The notes: generated from the letters alone by a model not told the origin. A stretch of 64,000 bases of DNA from Panacagrimonas sp965216805 (GCF_965216805.1 NZ_CBDCGN010000002.1:310001-374000), one strand, 5' to 3'; positions 8,000 to 15,776 are shown, counted from the first letter of the stretch. Made by a program: numbers and translations.

Positions 8000-8306
8000 G
8001 TTACGGTGACACGATACTAAATCCCCAAATGTCTCGGACCCGCCCCCCGTCGCCTGATCATTGGCGTTGAAATGAGGTTTCCAGGTTGATGGCACTCCCA
8101 CGCTGGGACCCAATCATCTGCCCCGGTAGTCGTTGCTTTATCGAGCGCGCATAAAAACGCCGCCTGGTGAGGGGCGGCGCGGGTGTTGCGGTGTAGCGGT
8201 CAGTCAGTACCAGGGTGACAACTTATCATGTCACCGTAACTCAGGGTGACAACTTATCATGTCACCGTAACTAAACCATGTCACCGTAACTCCATGTCAC
8301 CGTAAC
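8000..8306. mobile_element. Non-autonomous element, near full length, with nested right ends
   Basis: The left end GTTACGGTGACACGATAC (8000) and the right end GTGACAACTTATCATGTCACCGTAAC (8215-8240) delimit a 241-bp gene-less unit, closely matched by 11783-12033. Three further right-end copies follow at 8271, 8290 and 8306, progressively shorter. Inside is the hairpin CGCCGCC...GGGCGGCG preceded by an A-run, which reads as an intrinsic terminator on the minus strand. The ends match those of the Y1 transposon at 6241-7036. Confidence 0.7.
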
Positions 8307-8401
8307 TCACTGCGCGAGTTCCAGCGCGTACCGGACCTGCTTGTCGAGAGCTGGATGTAGCTCGCGTAGGACGGCCCGCCGCCGCCTTCGCTCCGCCAGC
8401 C

Positions 8402-9322
8402 TCAACCCACGCCGGGTGAGGCCATCGGCCGCGGACTTGGTGCCGGGCTCGGAGTTTCCGGCGCCGGGCTTGATGCTGGCGCAGGCTCGGTTTGCGTAGC
8501 CGGCGCCACCGGCGTCGGCGCATCGCCGGGCGGTTTCTTCAGCGCCGCGTAACTGGGAATCAGCAGACGCATGCCCAAAACCTCACCGGTCTGCGCATCC
8601 AGAATCATGGCGCCGTCTTTCACGTTGCCGCTCACCGGCAGATAACCCAACTCCAACTCGGTCGGGGTCTGCTTGCCGAAAGACGCCAGCAACGCGGCCC
8701 ACGCTGCGTCGTCCAGTTCATTGAGTTTGCGCAGCTCCTCCATCGGACGCAGGCGCGCCAGCATCGCCGCGCGTTCGGCGTCCAGCGCCACGTAATACTC
8801 CGGGAGCTGCGCCAGGTCCGCGCCGCCGCTGATGGATGAAAACAGGACATCGCTGCGCTTTTCGGGGTCATCCGGCATCCGCGCCGCCACCGTCGCCGGC
8901 CGCCAGAACGAAGGCTGGAATTCCGCCGCGGTGCGGCCCAGGCTGTCCTGGTTTACGTCCTGCACCGGCACCACCTCGAAGCGATCCACACTAAACACCA
9001 CGTACGCCGGCCGGCCGTCGTAGATCGCCTGCAAACCATAGAGCAGCGCCAACGTCTGCAGCATGGCAATCACGCCCAGGTCAAAGCGCAGGGATTTCTT
9101 CGCCGGGTTGTAGACAATCAGGGTGATCAGCGGCCCGATCACCACGTCCACCCCGATCATGATCAGCACCAGCCGGTCCACGCCCTGCAGGTCCGACAGC
9201 GGTGCCGGGTACCACACCTGAAAGATCACCAGCATCGCCAGCATCGCAATCAGCGCGCTGATGCCCAGGTGGATCAAGGCCGGTCTGAAGCTGATGCGCA
9301 GGCGTTGGGCAATCGCGTTCAT
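8402..9322 (-). CDS. TfpX/TfpZ-like type IV pilin accessory protein
   Basis: 306 residues from ATG 9322; an upstream TTG at 9352 is less likely. The N-terminal third has three to four hydrophobic helices (about 20-45, 52-72, 82-105) with ISALIAMLAMLVIFQVWYP and MIGVDVVIGPLITLIVYNP, the signature of TfpX/TfpZ proteins that assist pilin stability or assembly. A soluble domain follows, then a Pro/Ala/Ser-rich tail (about 270-306) that may vary freely. pilA is 5.5 kb away with mobile elements between, so I infer the two once formed one pilin locus. Function is by family. Confidence 0.75.
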   Translation of the reverse strand: MNAIAQRLRISFRPALIHLGISALIAMLAMLVIFQVWYPAPLSDLQGVDRLVLIMIGVDVVIGPLITLIVYNPAKKSLRFDLGVIAMLQTLALLYGLQAIYDGRPAYVVFSVDRFEVVPVQDVNQDSLGRTAAEFQPSFWRPATVAARMPDDPEKRSDVLFSSISGGADLAQLPEYYVALDAERAAMLARLRPMEELRKLNELDDAAWAALLASFGKQTPTELELGYLPVSGNVKDGAMILDAQTGEVLGMRLLIPSYAALKKPPGDAPTPVAPATQTEPAPASSPAPETPSPAPSPRPMASPGVG

Positions 9323-9454
9323 GGCATACCTGGGCAAAGTGTGAATGGGCAAGAGTCAGCGCAGCCGCGGCAGGTAATGTAACGGTGCGAGCAATCGATT
9401 CAAGGTTGAAGCCGCGCGGGTAAATGGTGGTAAATCGACGGATGGGAAAGCCCA

Positions 9455-9593
9455 AGCGTCTGCCCACCGCCATCGTGACGTCATCGAGCGCACATAAAAA
9501 AACCGCCGCCCGGTGAAGGGCGGCGCGGGTGTTGCGGTGTAGTGGTTCAGTCCGCGTCAGGGGCAGGGTGACAACTGATCAAGTCGCCATAAC
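9455..9593. mobile_element. Non-autonomous element copy, left part lost or decayed
   Basis: Shares CATCGAGCGCACATAAAAA, the CCGCCGCCC/GGGCGGCG hairpin, GCGGGTGTTGCGGTG and a degenerate right end (GGGTGACAACTGATCAAGTC, then GCCATAAC) with the other copies. The right end overlaps the 3' end of the PIN-toxin gene and supplies its last codons and stop. No recognisable left terminal repeat remains. Confidence 0.6.
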
Positions 9594-9998
9594 TCCAAAC
9601 GGATTGGCGATCTGCAAGCCCCCGAAGCGCAAGCCATCGTGCATATCCTCACTCCATAACCGGGCGCAGCCAGCAGCAATCGCCGCGCGCACAATCAGCG
9701 CGTCGTACAAGGCCAGTTGATGCGAGGCATGCAGGTCCACCGCCGCTGCAATCAGATCCGCTGTCACCGGCACGACTTCAAAACCGGCGTAAAACTTCAA
9801 ACGCTCTCTGACCAGACCGGGTGGCAGGCGCAGCTTGCGCAGCGCCACATTCGCGAACTCCTGCAACACCTGGGTGGACACCACGCCTTCGCCGCTCAAG
9901 CGAGCCGCTGCAACCAGACGCAGCGCACGCTCCTGTTTGACCGGCTCGTCGCCTGCGTCCGCGTAGACCAGGATGTTGGTGTCGATGAAGCTACGCAC
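9579..9998 (-). CDS. PIN-domain (VapC-like) ribonuclease toxin
   Basis: 139 residues. PIN acidic residues are all present: D6 (FIDTN), E47 (LQEFAN), D99 (LYDAL) and D118 (SEDM). By family it is a magnesium-dependent RNase that cleaves tRNA or rRNA. I start at GTG 9998, which overlaps the antitoxin stop by eight bases and has GAGGA upstream; a TTG at 10022 is an alternative. The final residues VMAT and the stop are encoded by the end of the mobile element at 9455-9593, so the native C-terminus may have been replaced. Confidence 0.85.
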   Translation of the reverse strand: MRSFIDTNILVYADAGDEPVKQERALRLVAAARLSGEGVVSTQVLQEFANVALRKLRLPPGLVRERLKFYAGFEVVPVTADLIAAAVDLHASHQLALYDALIVRAAIAAGCARLWSEDMHDGLRFGGLQIANPFGVMAT

Positions 9999-10218
9999 GG
10001 GCGTTGGCGTCCTCGCGGTCAAAGCGCCAGCCCGCCAGCCGGCCGGGTGTTTGCCGGGCAGACCGCTCGAAAGCCTGCACCTGCGCCTCCAGGGCTTCGG
10101 CGCCCGCCAATTGCTCCAGATAGTCCCGCACCGCCTGGTTCAAGCTCTTGCCCATGTTCTGCGCCGTTCTGCGCGCCTTCTCGGCGATGCGCTCGTCAAC
10201 CGATAACGTGATGTTCAT
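9991..10218 (-). CDS. Ribbon-helix-helix antitoxin of the PIN toxin
   Basis: 75 residues beginning MNITLSVDERIAEKARRTAQ, a ribbon-helix-helix fold whose first strand contacts the operator. The C-terminal part would wrap the toxin. The gene precedes and overlaps the PIN gene, the usual VapBC order. Start ATG 10218 fits the fold; the 49-codon upstream extension is rejected. Confidence 0.8.
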   Translation of the reverse strand: MNITLSVDERIAEKARRTAQNMGKSLNQAVRDYLEQLAGAEALEAQVQAFERSARQTPGRLAGWRFDREDANARA

Positions 10219-10299
10219 TGATTGCTCCAGATGGAGAGACAGAGACACGTAATATGTGCGCACAGCATGCGTGCGATTCTGCCGGATCACAACTTCGGG

Positions 10300-10621
10300 T
10301 GCCGTTCCTGTCCACAGTCGGGGTCTGCATGCGCTGCCCGCCACATCGTGATCGAGCGCCCACAAAAAAACGCCGCCCGGTGAAGGGCGGCGCGGGTGTT
10401 GTGGTGCAGCGGGTCAGGCAGTGTCAGAGGAAGGGTGACAACTTATCATGTCACCGTAACTGCCGTTCCTGTCCACAGTCGGGGTCTGCATGCGCTGCCC
10501 GCCACATCGTGATCGAGCGCCCACAAAAAAACGCCGCCCGGTGAAGGGCGGCGCGGGTGTTGTGGTGCAGCGGGTCAGGCAGTGTCAGAGGAAGGGTGAC
10601 AACTTATCATGTCACCGTAAC
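10300..10621. repeat. 161-bp perfect tandem duplication containing element right ends
   Basis: 10300-10460 and 10461-10621 appear identical along their length. Each unit carries a truncated element: ATCGAGCGCCCACAAAAAAA, the CGCCGCCC-GGGCGGCG hairpin, GCGGGTGTTG and the right end GGTGACAACTTATCATGTCA followed by CCGTAAC. The left terminal repeat is absent. Identity of the copies indicates a recent duplication. Confidence 0.85.
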
Positions 10622-10799
10622 TGCCGGCGTCACGCTCGCCCTGGCGCACCCAGCGCCGCAACGTCTCGGCTGTACAACCAATCTTGGCAGCAATCGATTC
10701 AATCGCTGCCCACTGCGAGGTGTGCTGCGCCGCGTGCTCCGCCACCATCCGGACCGCGCGCTCCTGCACTTCCGGGGAATACTTCGATGCTCTGGTCAT
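10622..10799 (-). pseudogene. Truncated IS3 orfA (helix-turn-helix) transposase
   Basis: MTRASKYSPEVQERAVRMVA ... IESIAAKIGCTAETLRRWVRQGERDAG is the N-terminal HTH region of an IS3 OrfA. The frame then reads through the element terminal repeat (YGDMISCHP) to a stop at 10575, so any product is a fusion of about 74 residues without leucine zipper or catalytic domain. Not functional as a transposase. Confidence 0.75.
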
Positions 10800-10849
10800 G
10801 GCTCCATTCTCTCAAGTGAGGGAGCCTCCGAGATTCCCGGGGCGGTTCA
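10622..10849 (-). mobile_element. IS3-family fragment (left end plus start of orfA)
   Basis: The outer end TGAACCGCCCCGGGAATCTC (minus strand, ending at 10849) and the following GGAGGCTCC resemble IS3-family terminal repeats. Then comes the beginning of a transposase orfA. The element is cut at about 10622 by the right end of the neighbouring element, and its other boundary lies inside another copy of that family (10850). Only about 228 bp survive. Confidence 0.65.
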
Positions 10850-11040
10850 CGGCGCGGGTGTTGCGGTGCAGCGGGTCAGGCAGTTTCAGAAGTAGGGTGA
10901 CAACTTATCATGTCACCGTAACTCCACAAGAAACGCCGCCCCCCGGTGAGGGGCGGCGCGGGTGTCGCGGTGTAGCGGGTCAGTCTGTGTCAGGGTGACA
11001 ATCTATCGTGTCACCGTAACCCTTATCGTGTCACCGTAAC
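10850..11040. mobile_element. Two further non-autonomous element copies, the first truncated
   Basis: 10850-10922 begins abruptly at GGCGCGGGTGTTGCGGTG, where the IS3 fragment ends, and runs to a right end at 10922. 10925-11020 is a second copy with its own CGCCGCC...GGGGCGGCG hairpin and the right end TGACAATCTATCGTGTCACC. A second short right end follows at 11040. Both lack a left end. Confidence 0.65.
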
Positions 11041-11055
11041 CCATTTCGTTCCAGC

Positions 11056-11355
11056 TCAGGCGGCTGCGGGCACGACCTCGCGTTCCACGCGCCTGCCGTT
11101 GGCGATCTCCGCAACGCGCAGATCGTAGGCGGCCTGCAAGTTCATCCACGTGCGCGCATCGCCGCCGAAGTAGCGCGCCAGCCGCATTGCGGTATCTGCC
11201 GACATTCCGCGCCGCTCGCGCACCACGTCGTTGAGGCGCGGCGTGGGCACGTTCAGCGCCTTCGCCAGCGCGTTGACCGACAGTTCCAGTGGCAGGAGGT
11301 ATTCCTCCCTGAGCACCTCGCCGGGGTGTACCGGTCGCATTCCGTTTTTGAACAT
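11056..11355 (-). CDS. higA: HigA-type antitoxin (XRE family)
   Basis: 99 residues beginning MFKNGMRPVHPGEVLREEYL, the diagnostic HigA N-terminus. A helix-turn-helix (LSVNALAKALNVPTPRLNDVVRERRGMS, about 28-55) and MRLARYFGGDARTWMNLQAAYDL follow. It lies 13 bases after the toxin gene, in the inverted order (toxin first) usual for higBA. It would bind HigB and repress the shared promoter upstream of higB. Confidence 0.93.
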   Translation of the reverse strand: MFKNGMRPVHPGEVLREEYLLPLELSVNALAKALNVPTPRLNDVVRERRGMSADTAMRLARYFGGDARTWMNLQAAYDLRVAEIANGRRVEREVVPAAA

Positions 11356-11368
11356 GAGTTGCACCTTT

Positions 11369-11647
11369 TCAGTGGTAGTCCACGATCTCGACGTCCGCGG
11401 GGCCGTCTGGAGTCCATTTGAAGCAGAGCCGGAACTGATCGTTGACCCGGATGCTGTAGCGGCCGGACCGATCACCCTTGAGCGCCTCAAGCCGATTGCC
11501 CGGCGGCGCTCGCAATGCGTCCAGCGTCTGCGCCGCATCGAGCAGCGCGAGCTTTCGCTGTGCGACCACGAGCAGGCTCGCGAAGCGCTTCGCCTTTCCG
11601 ATCTCGAATAGCGCTTGCGTATCGCGGCAACGAAACGAGCGGATCAT
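11369..11647 (-). CDS. higB: HigB-type mRNA interferase toxin
   Basis: 92 residues: MIRSFRCRDTQALFE at the start and GRYSIRVNDQFRLCFKW ... DVEIVDYH at the end, the conserved HigB signature. It is a ribosome-dependent mRNase of the RelE fold. Start ATG 11647 follows an AT-rich promoter/operator; longer in-frame extensions are unsupported. Appears intact. Confidence 0.93.
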   Translation of the reverse strand: MIRSFRCRDTQALFEIGKAKRFASLLVVAQRKLALLDAAQTLDALRAPPGNRLEALKGDRSGRYSIRVNDQFRLCFKWTPDGPADVEIVDYH

Positions 11648-11682
11648 GCGAAATCGTATAACGATAAACGTTAAACGACAAG
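11648..11682 (-). promoter_or_regulatory. Promoter/operator region of higBA
   Basis: A 30-base AT-rich tract with repeated CGTTTA/ACGTTTATCGTTATACG elements immediately before higB. TTATAC could be the -10 hexamer, and the near-repeated GTTTA/CGTTT words are what a HigA dimer would be expected to bind. Inferred from position and composition. Confidence 0.45.
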
Positions 11683-11691
11683 CCCGGGGCC

Positions 11692-11782
11692 TCAGCCGCC
11701 CTTCTTCCCCGCCTGCACGATCACCCGGTCGTCCGCCACCACGAACAGCTCGCCCAGCGGGCTTACGCGCGCCGAGCGGCAG
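11692..11782 (-). pseudogene. C-terminal remnant of an unidentified gene
   Basis: Thirty codons ending at 11692 (RSARVSPLGELFVVADDRVI, then VQAGKKGG) read like a genuine protein end. They begin exactly where the element at 11783 stops, so the rest of the gene was lost with that insertion. I do not recognise the family. Confidence 0.35.
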
Positions 11783-12033
11783 GTTACGGTGACACGATAC
11801 TAAATCCCCAAATGTCCCAGACCCGACCCCTCGTCGTCTGATCATTTGCGTTGAAAAGAGGTTGCCAGGTCGATGGCACTCCCACGCTGGGACCCAATCA
11901 TCTGCCCACGGTCGTCGTCGCTTCATCGAGCGCCCACAAAAAACGCCGCCCGGTGAAGGGCGGCGCGGGTGTTGCGGTGCAGCGGGTCAGGCAGTTTCAG
12001 AAGTAGGGTGACAACTTATCATGTCACCGTAAC
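11783..12033. mobile_element. Full-length 251-bp non-autonomous element
   Basis: Left end GTTACGGTGACACGATAC at 11783 and right end AACTTATCATGTCACCGTAAC ending at 12033 are inverted versions of each other. The interior matches 8000-8240 throughout, including TGGCACTCCCACGCTGGGAC and the terminator hairpin. No coding capacity. It abuts a truncated gene on each side. Confidence 0.75.
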
Positions 12034-12621
12034 TTGGCGCTGCTGATCAGGCTCCCGAGTCGCCACCAAATACCAGTGGTCACTATCCTCGCCCTTACCG
12101 CGTCTGCCGTGCGAATTCATGCGCTGTGGTTCAGTGCCAACTTGGACCAAGTTTATTGTTACTCGCACTTGCGCCTGTCCGGGCTCATGACCGGATCGCT
12201 TCTCGCCTTAGTTTTGACGCGGACTCAGATCCACTGGCTCGTCGCGCAGGCTCTGGGGGTTCTAGGCCTCATCGGTTTTATGGCCCTGCACCAGGCCGAT
12301 CTCTGGAAGACTGCCAGCGGACTGACCCTTGGCATCTTCGGTGCCGAGCTGGCTGCCGTAGGTCTGATCGTATGGGCGACCGGCCAGCCTCACCTGCTCA
12401 GCAATCCCCTGTTGATGTGGCTAGGCCGTTATTCCTATGGGATCTACCTCTGGCATTACCCCGTCTTCAGATGGCTACGCGTGGACAATCCGTGGTGGCT
12501 CACCCTCGCAATCGGGTTCTGCCTCGCAGTGGCACTAGCTGCGCTGAGCTATCACACAGTCGAGGCGCTCTTCCGCCGAAGGCCCCCCTCCGCTGCGGCC
12601 AGACGATCAATCCAAGGCTGA
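12034..12621 (+). pseudogene. C-terminal half of an OafA-like acyltransferase (acyltransferase 3 family)
   Basis: 195 codons with about six membrane helices and the family C-terminal motif LGRYSYGIYLWHYPVFRWLR. Full-length members have about 350-400 residues, and the catalytic histidine region near the N-terminus is missing. The reading frame opens at the first base after the mobile element ending at 12033, so the 5' half was lost at that junction. Such enzymes O-acylate surface polysaccharides; this copy should be inactive. Confidence 0.8.
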
Positions 12622-12682
12622 AACGAGTTCGCTTGTGCGCAGCCGACGAGACTGGTTGCCCACCAGGAGGTCGCGTCAAAGT

Positions 12683-14784
12683 TCAATTCGTGTTGGGACT
12701 GGGAGCGTATTCAGAAGGATCGACCGTCTTACACCACGCCGGAATTCGCGCTTTGATTTCCGAGTGATCGCAGGCAAGCGCGAGGAGTTCGGTGTCCATT
12801 CGCTCATCAGCGACTGGTGCAAAAGCGAACACGTCCCAAGATCGCGCATTGATATCCGAAATGACGACCGCTGGGACGCCTTGTGGTCCGGTGACGACCA
12901 GTGATCGACGCCCATCTGTTATGCCGAGACTCTTGCGATTCATCGCGGCGCTATAGACATCCGGCTTCATCTCGATCCGGCCGTCCTGCGCGACGTTGTA
13001 GCTCGACTCGGCAATTCGGAGTGCTGCGGAACCATTGGGATTCAGGATATTGAACCCGCTGGGCGCCCAGCCCGTTTCCATGAGTACGTGCGTCCGGGGT
13101 CCGAATGCCGGCGAAATTTCGTGCGCACTCGGGTGCCGTTCGTCCCCGAACACCAATGAGCGGACTTTGGGCGCAACGTCTTCGAGCGACGCCAGCGAAC
13201 TGGAGCGATTCACCTGAATGGCACCCGCGCGACTGGCACCGAGAACAGCACGAAGCTCTGCCATTGCTCCGGCGCCAGCAAGGAACCGCCGTGGCCTCCC
13301 ATGGGCCAACTCAGGTCCACGTCCACACCGTGCGTGCGAACGGTCAGCGGCGCGGCGCTGTCAGAAGGAAGCCCTTCGCCATGGTCGGATAGCACTACGA
13401 GGAGGGTTTCCTGCGTCAGGTAACCCTCGTCACCCAACTGGTCGAGCATGTCGCCCAGTTGCCGGTCGACCAGGCGCAGCATGTGTTGGTACTTGGCCAC
13501 GTCCAGAGGCCCGCCGCCGGGTTCCTGCACGGCGCTGCCGGCTTCAGCCGCGAAGAACGGCCAGTGCGCCGTGCACAGGTGAACAGAAAGAAACAGCGGC
13601 CGGTCACCCTTGCTGCCCAAGGCCGCCACGAATCTGCGGTTGAACCGCTCCGGAACGTAGGCATGGGCAAATGCCCGATTCCCTACCAGCGCCGGCAGGA
13701 AGTGCTCGGCACCTGGCATCTGGACAAAGAAGTTGATCAGGGGCTGGTCAGAGAACTGACCAAGGAGGAAGTCAGTCACGCCGATCTGCGGCCCAATGAC
13801 CTCGTCGAAGCCAAAGGCGGGAAGGATATGGCTGAATCGGGTTTCGTCCGTGGCGTACACGGTTCGATACCCTGCGTCTCGGAATGTCCAGGCCATGCTC
13901 GCGTTGCGCGCCACCCGCTCCTGCGGCGCGTGATTGGTTCGGGCGCCGCTCTGCGTCGGGTGCATGCCGGTCAGGATCGTGACCCATGAAGGAAACGTCC
14001 GGGCCAGCGGCGTCACCACGTTGTCATTGAGGTGACCATTGGCCACCAGTGCGGCGAGGTTCGGCATGCCCCAGGACGCCGGGTCTTCAACGACCTCGCG
14101 CCGCAGCGAGTCCAGCCCAAGGATGACCACGTCGCGGTTCGTGTTCGCGGTGACAGCTGCAGGTGCTCTCAGCTTGCCGGTGGAAGCAGGACCGGGCGCG
14201 AGCGCATTCACGACAGCTGATGCGCAGAACAGGAAGATTAGGTACGACCACGGCGACAGCGCAATGCGCCGCATCCGGAATCCGTCATGACGGCCACGGT
14301 CTCGGAGCCGCCGGATCAAGGTGGGGGCTGCGCGAAATAGCAGGTATCCGAGTGCGATGGCGCACAGCAGGTCGACACCCCATACCGCAGCACGGTCGAA
14401 CAGCGGCTCGGTCGCCCACGTCCACGACGAATTCGGAAACCAGGCGGCGTGCGCCCGAAGAAGAATCCAGGTGGACGCAAGCCATAACCATGCGAGGCAG
14501 GCCGCGGGATGCTGCGACCAGTGCCCGCCGGCGCCGGCCAATCCCGAGATGCGCCACAGCGCGGTCAGCCAGAGTGCGTAGAGACCCACCATTGCCACTA
14601 GCTGCGCCGCAACGCTCGCAAGGATGAGCGGCGAGCCAAGCAGAGTCGTGAGCAGGAATCCGGCCGCCTTTCGATTCCCCAGTTGGATCTCATAGCCGAC
14701 AGTTGCCATGAACAGGCAGGTGGCCAGCACGGCGAGGCAAATGATCAGGAAGAGGAATGTCCGCAGCACGAAGGTGGCCCCCAA
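12683..14784 (-). pseudogene. Sulfatase/phosphotransferase-like membrane protein, frameshifted
   Basis: The first frame (14784-13210, 524 codons, TTG start) has about five N-terminal membrane helices, then an alkaline-phosphatase-superfamily domain: VVILGLDSLRREVVED, TFPSWVTILTGMHPTQ and VLSDHGEGLP. It stops at 13210, but the adjacent frame continues smoothly (RAGAIQVNRSSSLASLEDVA ...) for about 180 more codons to 12683. A single-base change near 13215-13235 would restore one protein of about 700 residues. It lies just downstream of pilA and may once have modified pilin or a surface glycan. Sequencing error is the alternative to a true pseudogene. Confidence 0.7.
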
Positions 14785-14790
14785 TCAGCT

Positions 14791-14819
14791 CAAAAGAAAA
14801 CGCCGCCCGAAGGCGGCGT
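14791..14819 (-). terminator. Intrinsic terminator of pilA
   Basis: Stem ACGCCGCC/GGCGGCGT with loop TTCG on the minus strand, followed by TTTTCTTTTG. It lies 26 bases beyond the pilA stop and just before the sulfatase-like gene, so that gene probably depends on readthrough. Confidence 0.85.
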
Positions 14820-14845
14820 CATAGTGATGGGTCCGGGCGGATCTG

Positions 14846-15256
14846 TTAGCGGCAGTTCGCCGGCAGGTACTTGGACGCAATGGTCGAGGTATCGCAAGCC
14901 CACTCCACAGTGCCGACGGAAGCGGTGTAGGTCGGCACGAGAACGAAGTTCCCGGCCGCATTGGCAATTGCCGACACGGCGGTGATCGTGCCGTTTGCAA
15001 CAGCCAGGCTGGTAACGTACTGCGTCGGGTTGCTGGAGCAGCCGGCGGTATCAGTGTCTGCCGGGGCGGCATTTTCAGACTGGTAGTACTCGGAAACGGA
15101 CGTCTTGCAGGCGCTGGCGGCAGTTGCAATTTCCGTCACCTTCGAGCGGGTGATGTAGTCCTGATACGCCGGAATCGCGATGGCAGCCAGGATGCCGATG
15201 ATCGCGACCACGATCATCAGTTCGATCAGGGTAAAGCCCTTCTGAGTCTTCAACAT
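14846..15256 (-). CDS. pilA: Type IV major pilin (prepilin)
   Basis: 136 residues. Leader MLKTQKG is cut before FTLIELMIVVAIIGILAAIA, with E5 of the mature protein present; this is a class IVa prepilin. The hydrophobic N-terminal helix is followed by a short globular domain. Two cysteines near the end (WACDTS ... PANC) form the usual D-region disulfide, and two more occur earlier (SACK, AGCSS). Start ATG 15256 fits the short leader. A sigma-54-type promoter lies 68 bases upstream and a terminator directly follows. Confidence 0.95.
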   Translation of the reverse strand: MLKTQKGFTLIELMIVVAIIGILAAIAIPAYQDYITRSKVTEIATAASACKTSVSEYYQSENAAPADTDTAGCSSNPTQYVTSLAVANGTITAVSAIANAAGNFVLVPTYTASVGTVEWACDTSTIASKYLPANCR

Positions 15257-15323
15257 GGGTAACTCCTTGATGATTGATTGCTTGTTGGTGTTGCGGCAAA
15301 GCGTTAATTCGCAGGTTCTGTTC

Positions 15324-15339
15324 AGCATTGCGTGTGCCA
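15324..15339 (-). promoter_or_regulatory. Sigma-54 (-24/-12) promoter of pilA
   Basis: TGGCACACGCAATGCT on the minus strand has the invariant GG and GC with correct spacing and matches the TGGCAC-N5-TTGC consensus except one base. Type IVa pilin genes in this group are typically RpoN and PilR controlled, which fits. Confidence 0.8.
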
Positions 15340-15662
15340 GCGAACAGACCGGTGGGCGGGGTTTATGGAAATCAATCGTTTACGTGGTGCGCCCGGTTGG
15401 CGGCCACGCCGGCCTGCCTTCGTGATCTGTCAATAAGTGACACGAAGCGTCGGGTCCGTTCAGGAAAGGGGCGGTTTTGCGGTGGCGCGGGGTGTTTTTG
15501 GGGTGGCAAACCGGCGGGGCGCGGCGCGGCCGGTGTGCCGGGCCGGGGGTTCAAGACCAGCGGTGCGGTTTGCGGGGGTGGGCGGCGTCGACCGCGGCCG
15601 CCGACCGATCTTCATGGGGTGATCGGGGTGCAACGTGGGGTGGTTCGCGACGTGGCCGACGC
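15340..15662. other. Intergenic, no gene seen
   Basis: GC-rich stretch upstream of pilA with runs such as GGGGCGGTTTTGCGGTGG. Open frames here lack ribosome-binding sites and recognisable motifs. A PilR binding site might be expected near 15360-15450, but I cannot define one. Confidence 0.4.
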
Positions 15663-15776
15663 GACCCCGGGCTGCGCCCGGGCTACTGGCTGCGGGGTTC
15701 ATGGGGTAGCCCGGGTGCAACCCGGGATTGCGCTGCATCGGGACCGACACCACCCCGGGCTGCGCCCAGGCTACTG
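15663..15776. repeat. Array of three REP-like palindromes (GTAGCCCGGG family)
   Basis: CCCCGGGCTGCGCCCGGGCTAC (two units, near 15665 and 15752) and an inverted GGTAGCCCGGGTGCAACCCG unit (near 15706) alternate in orientation. Same family as 5519-5593 and 16505-16577. Confidence 0.75.

Noticed and set aside
8307..8404. A 32-codon frame between the TfpZ-like gene and the element (RLAERRRRRAVLRELHPALD ...)
   Set aside because: Starts at a TTG overlapping the upstream stop, no ribosome-binding site and no family motif; could equally be chance in GC-rich DNA.
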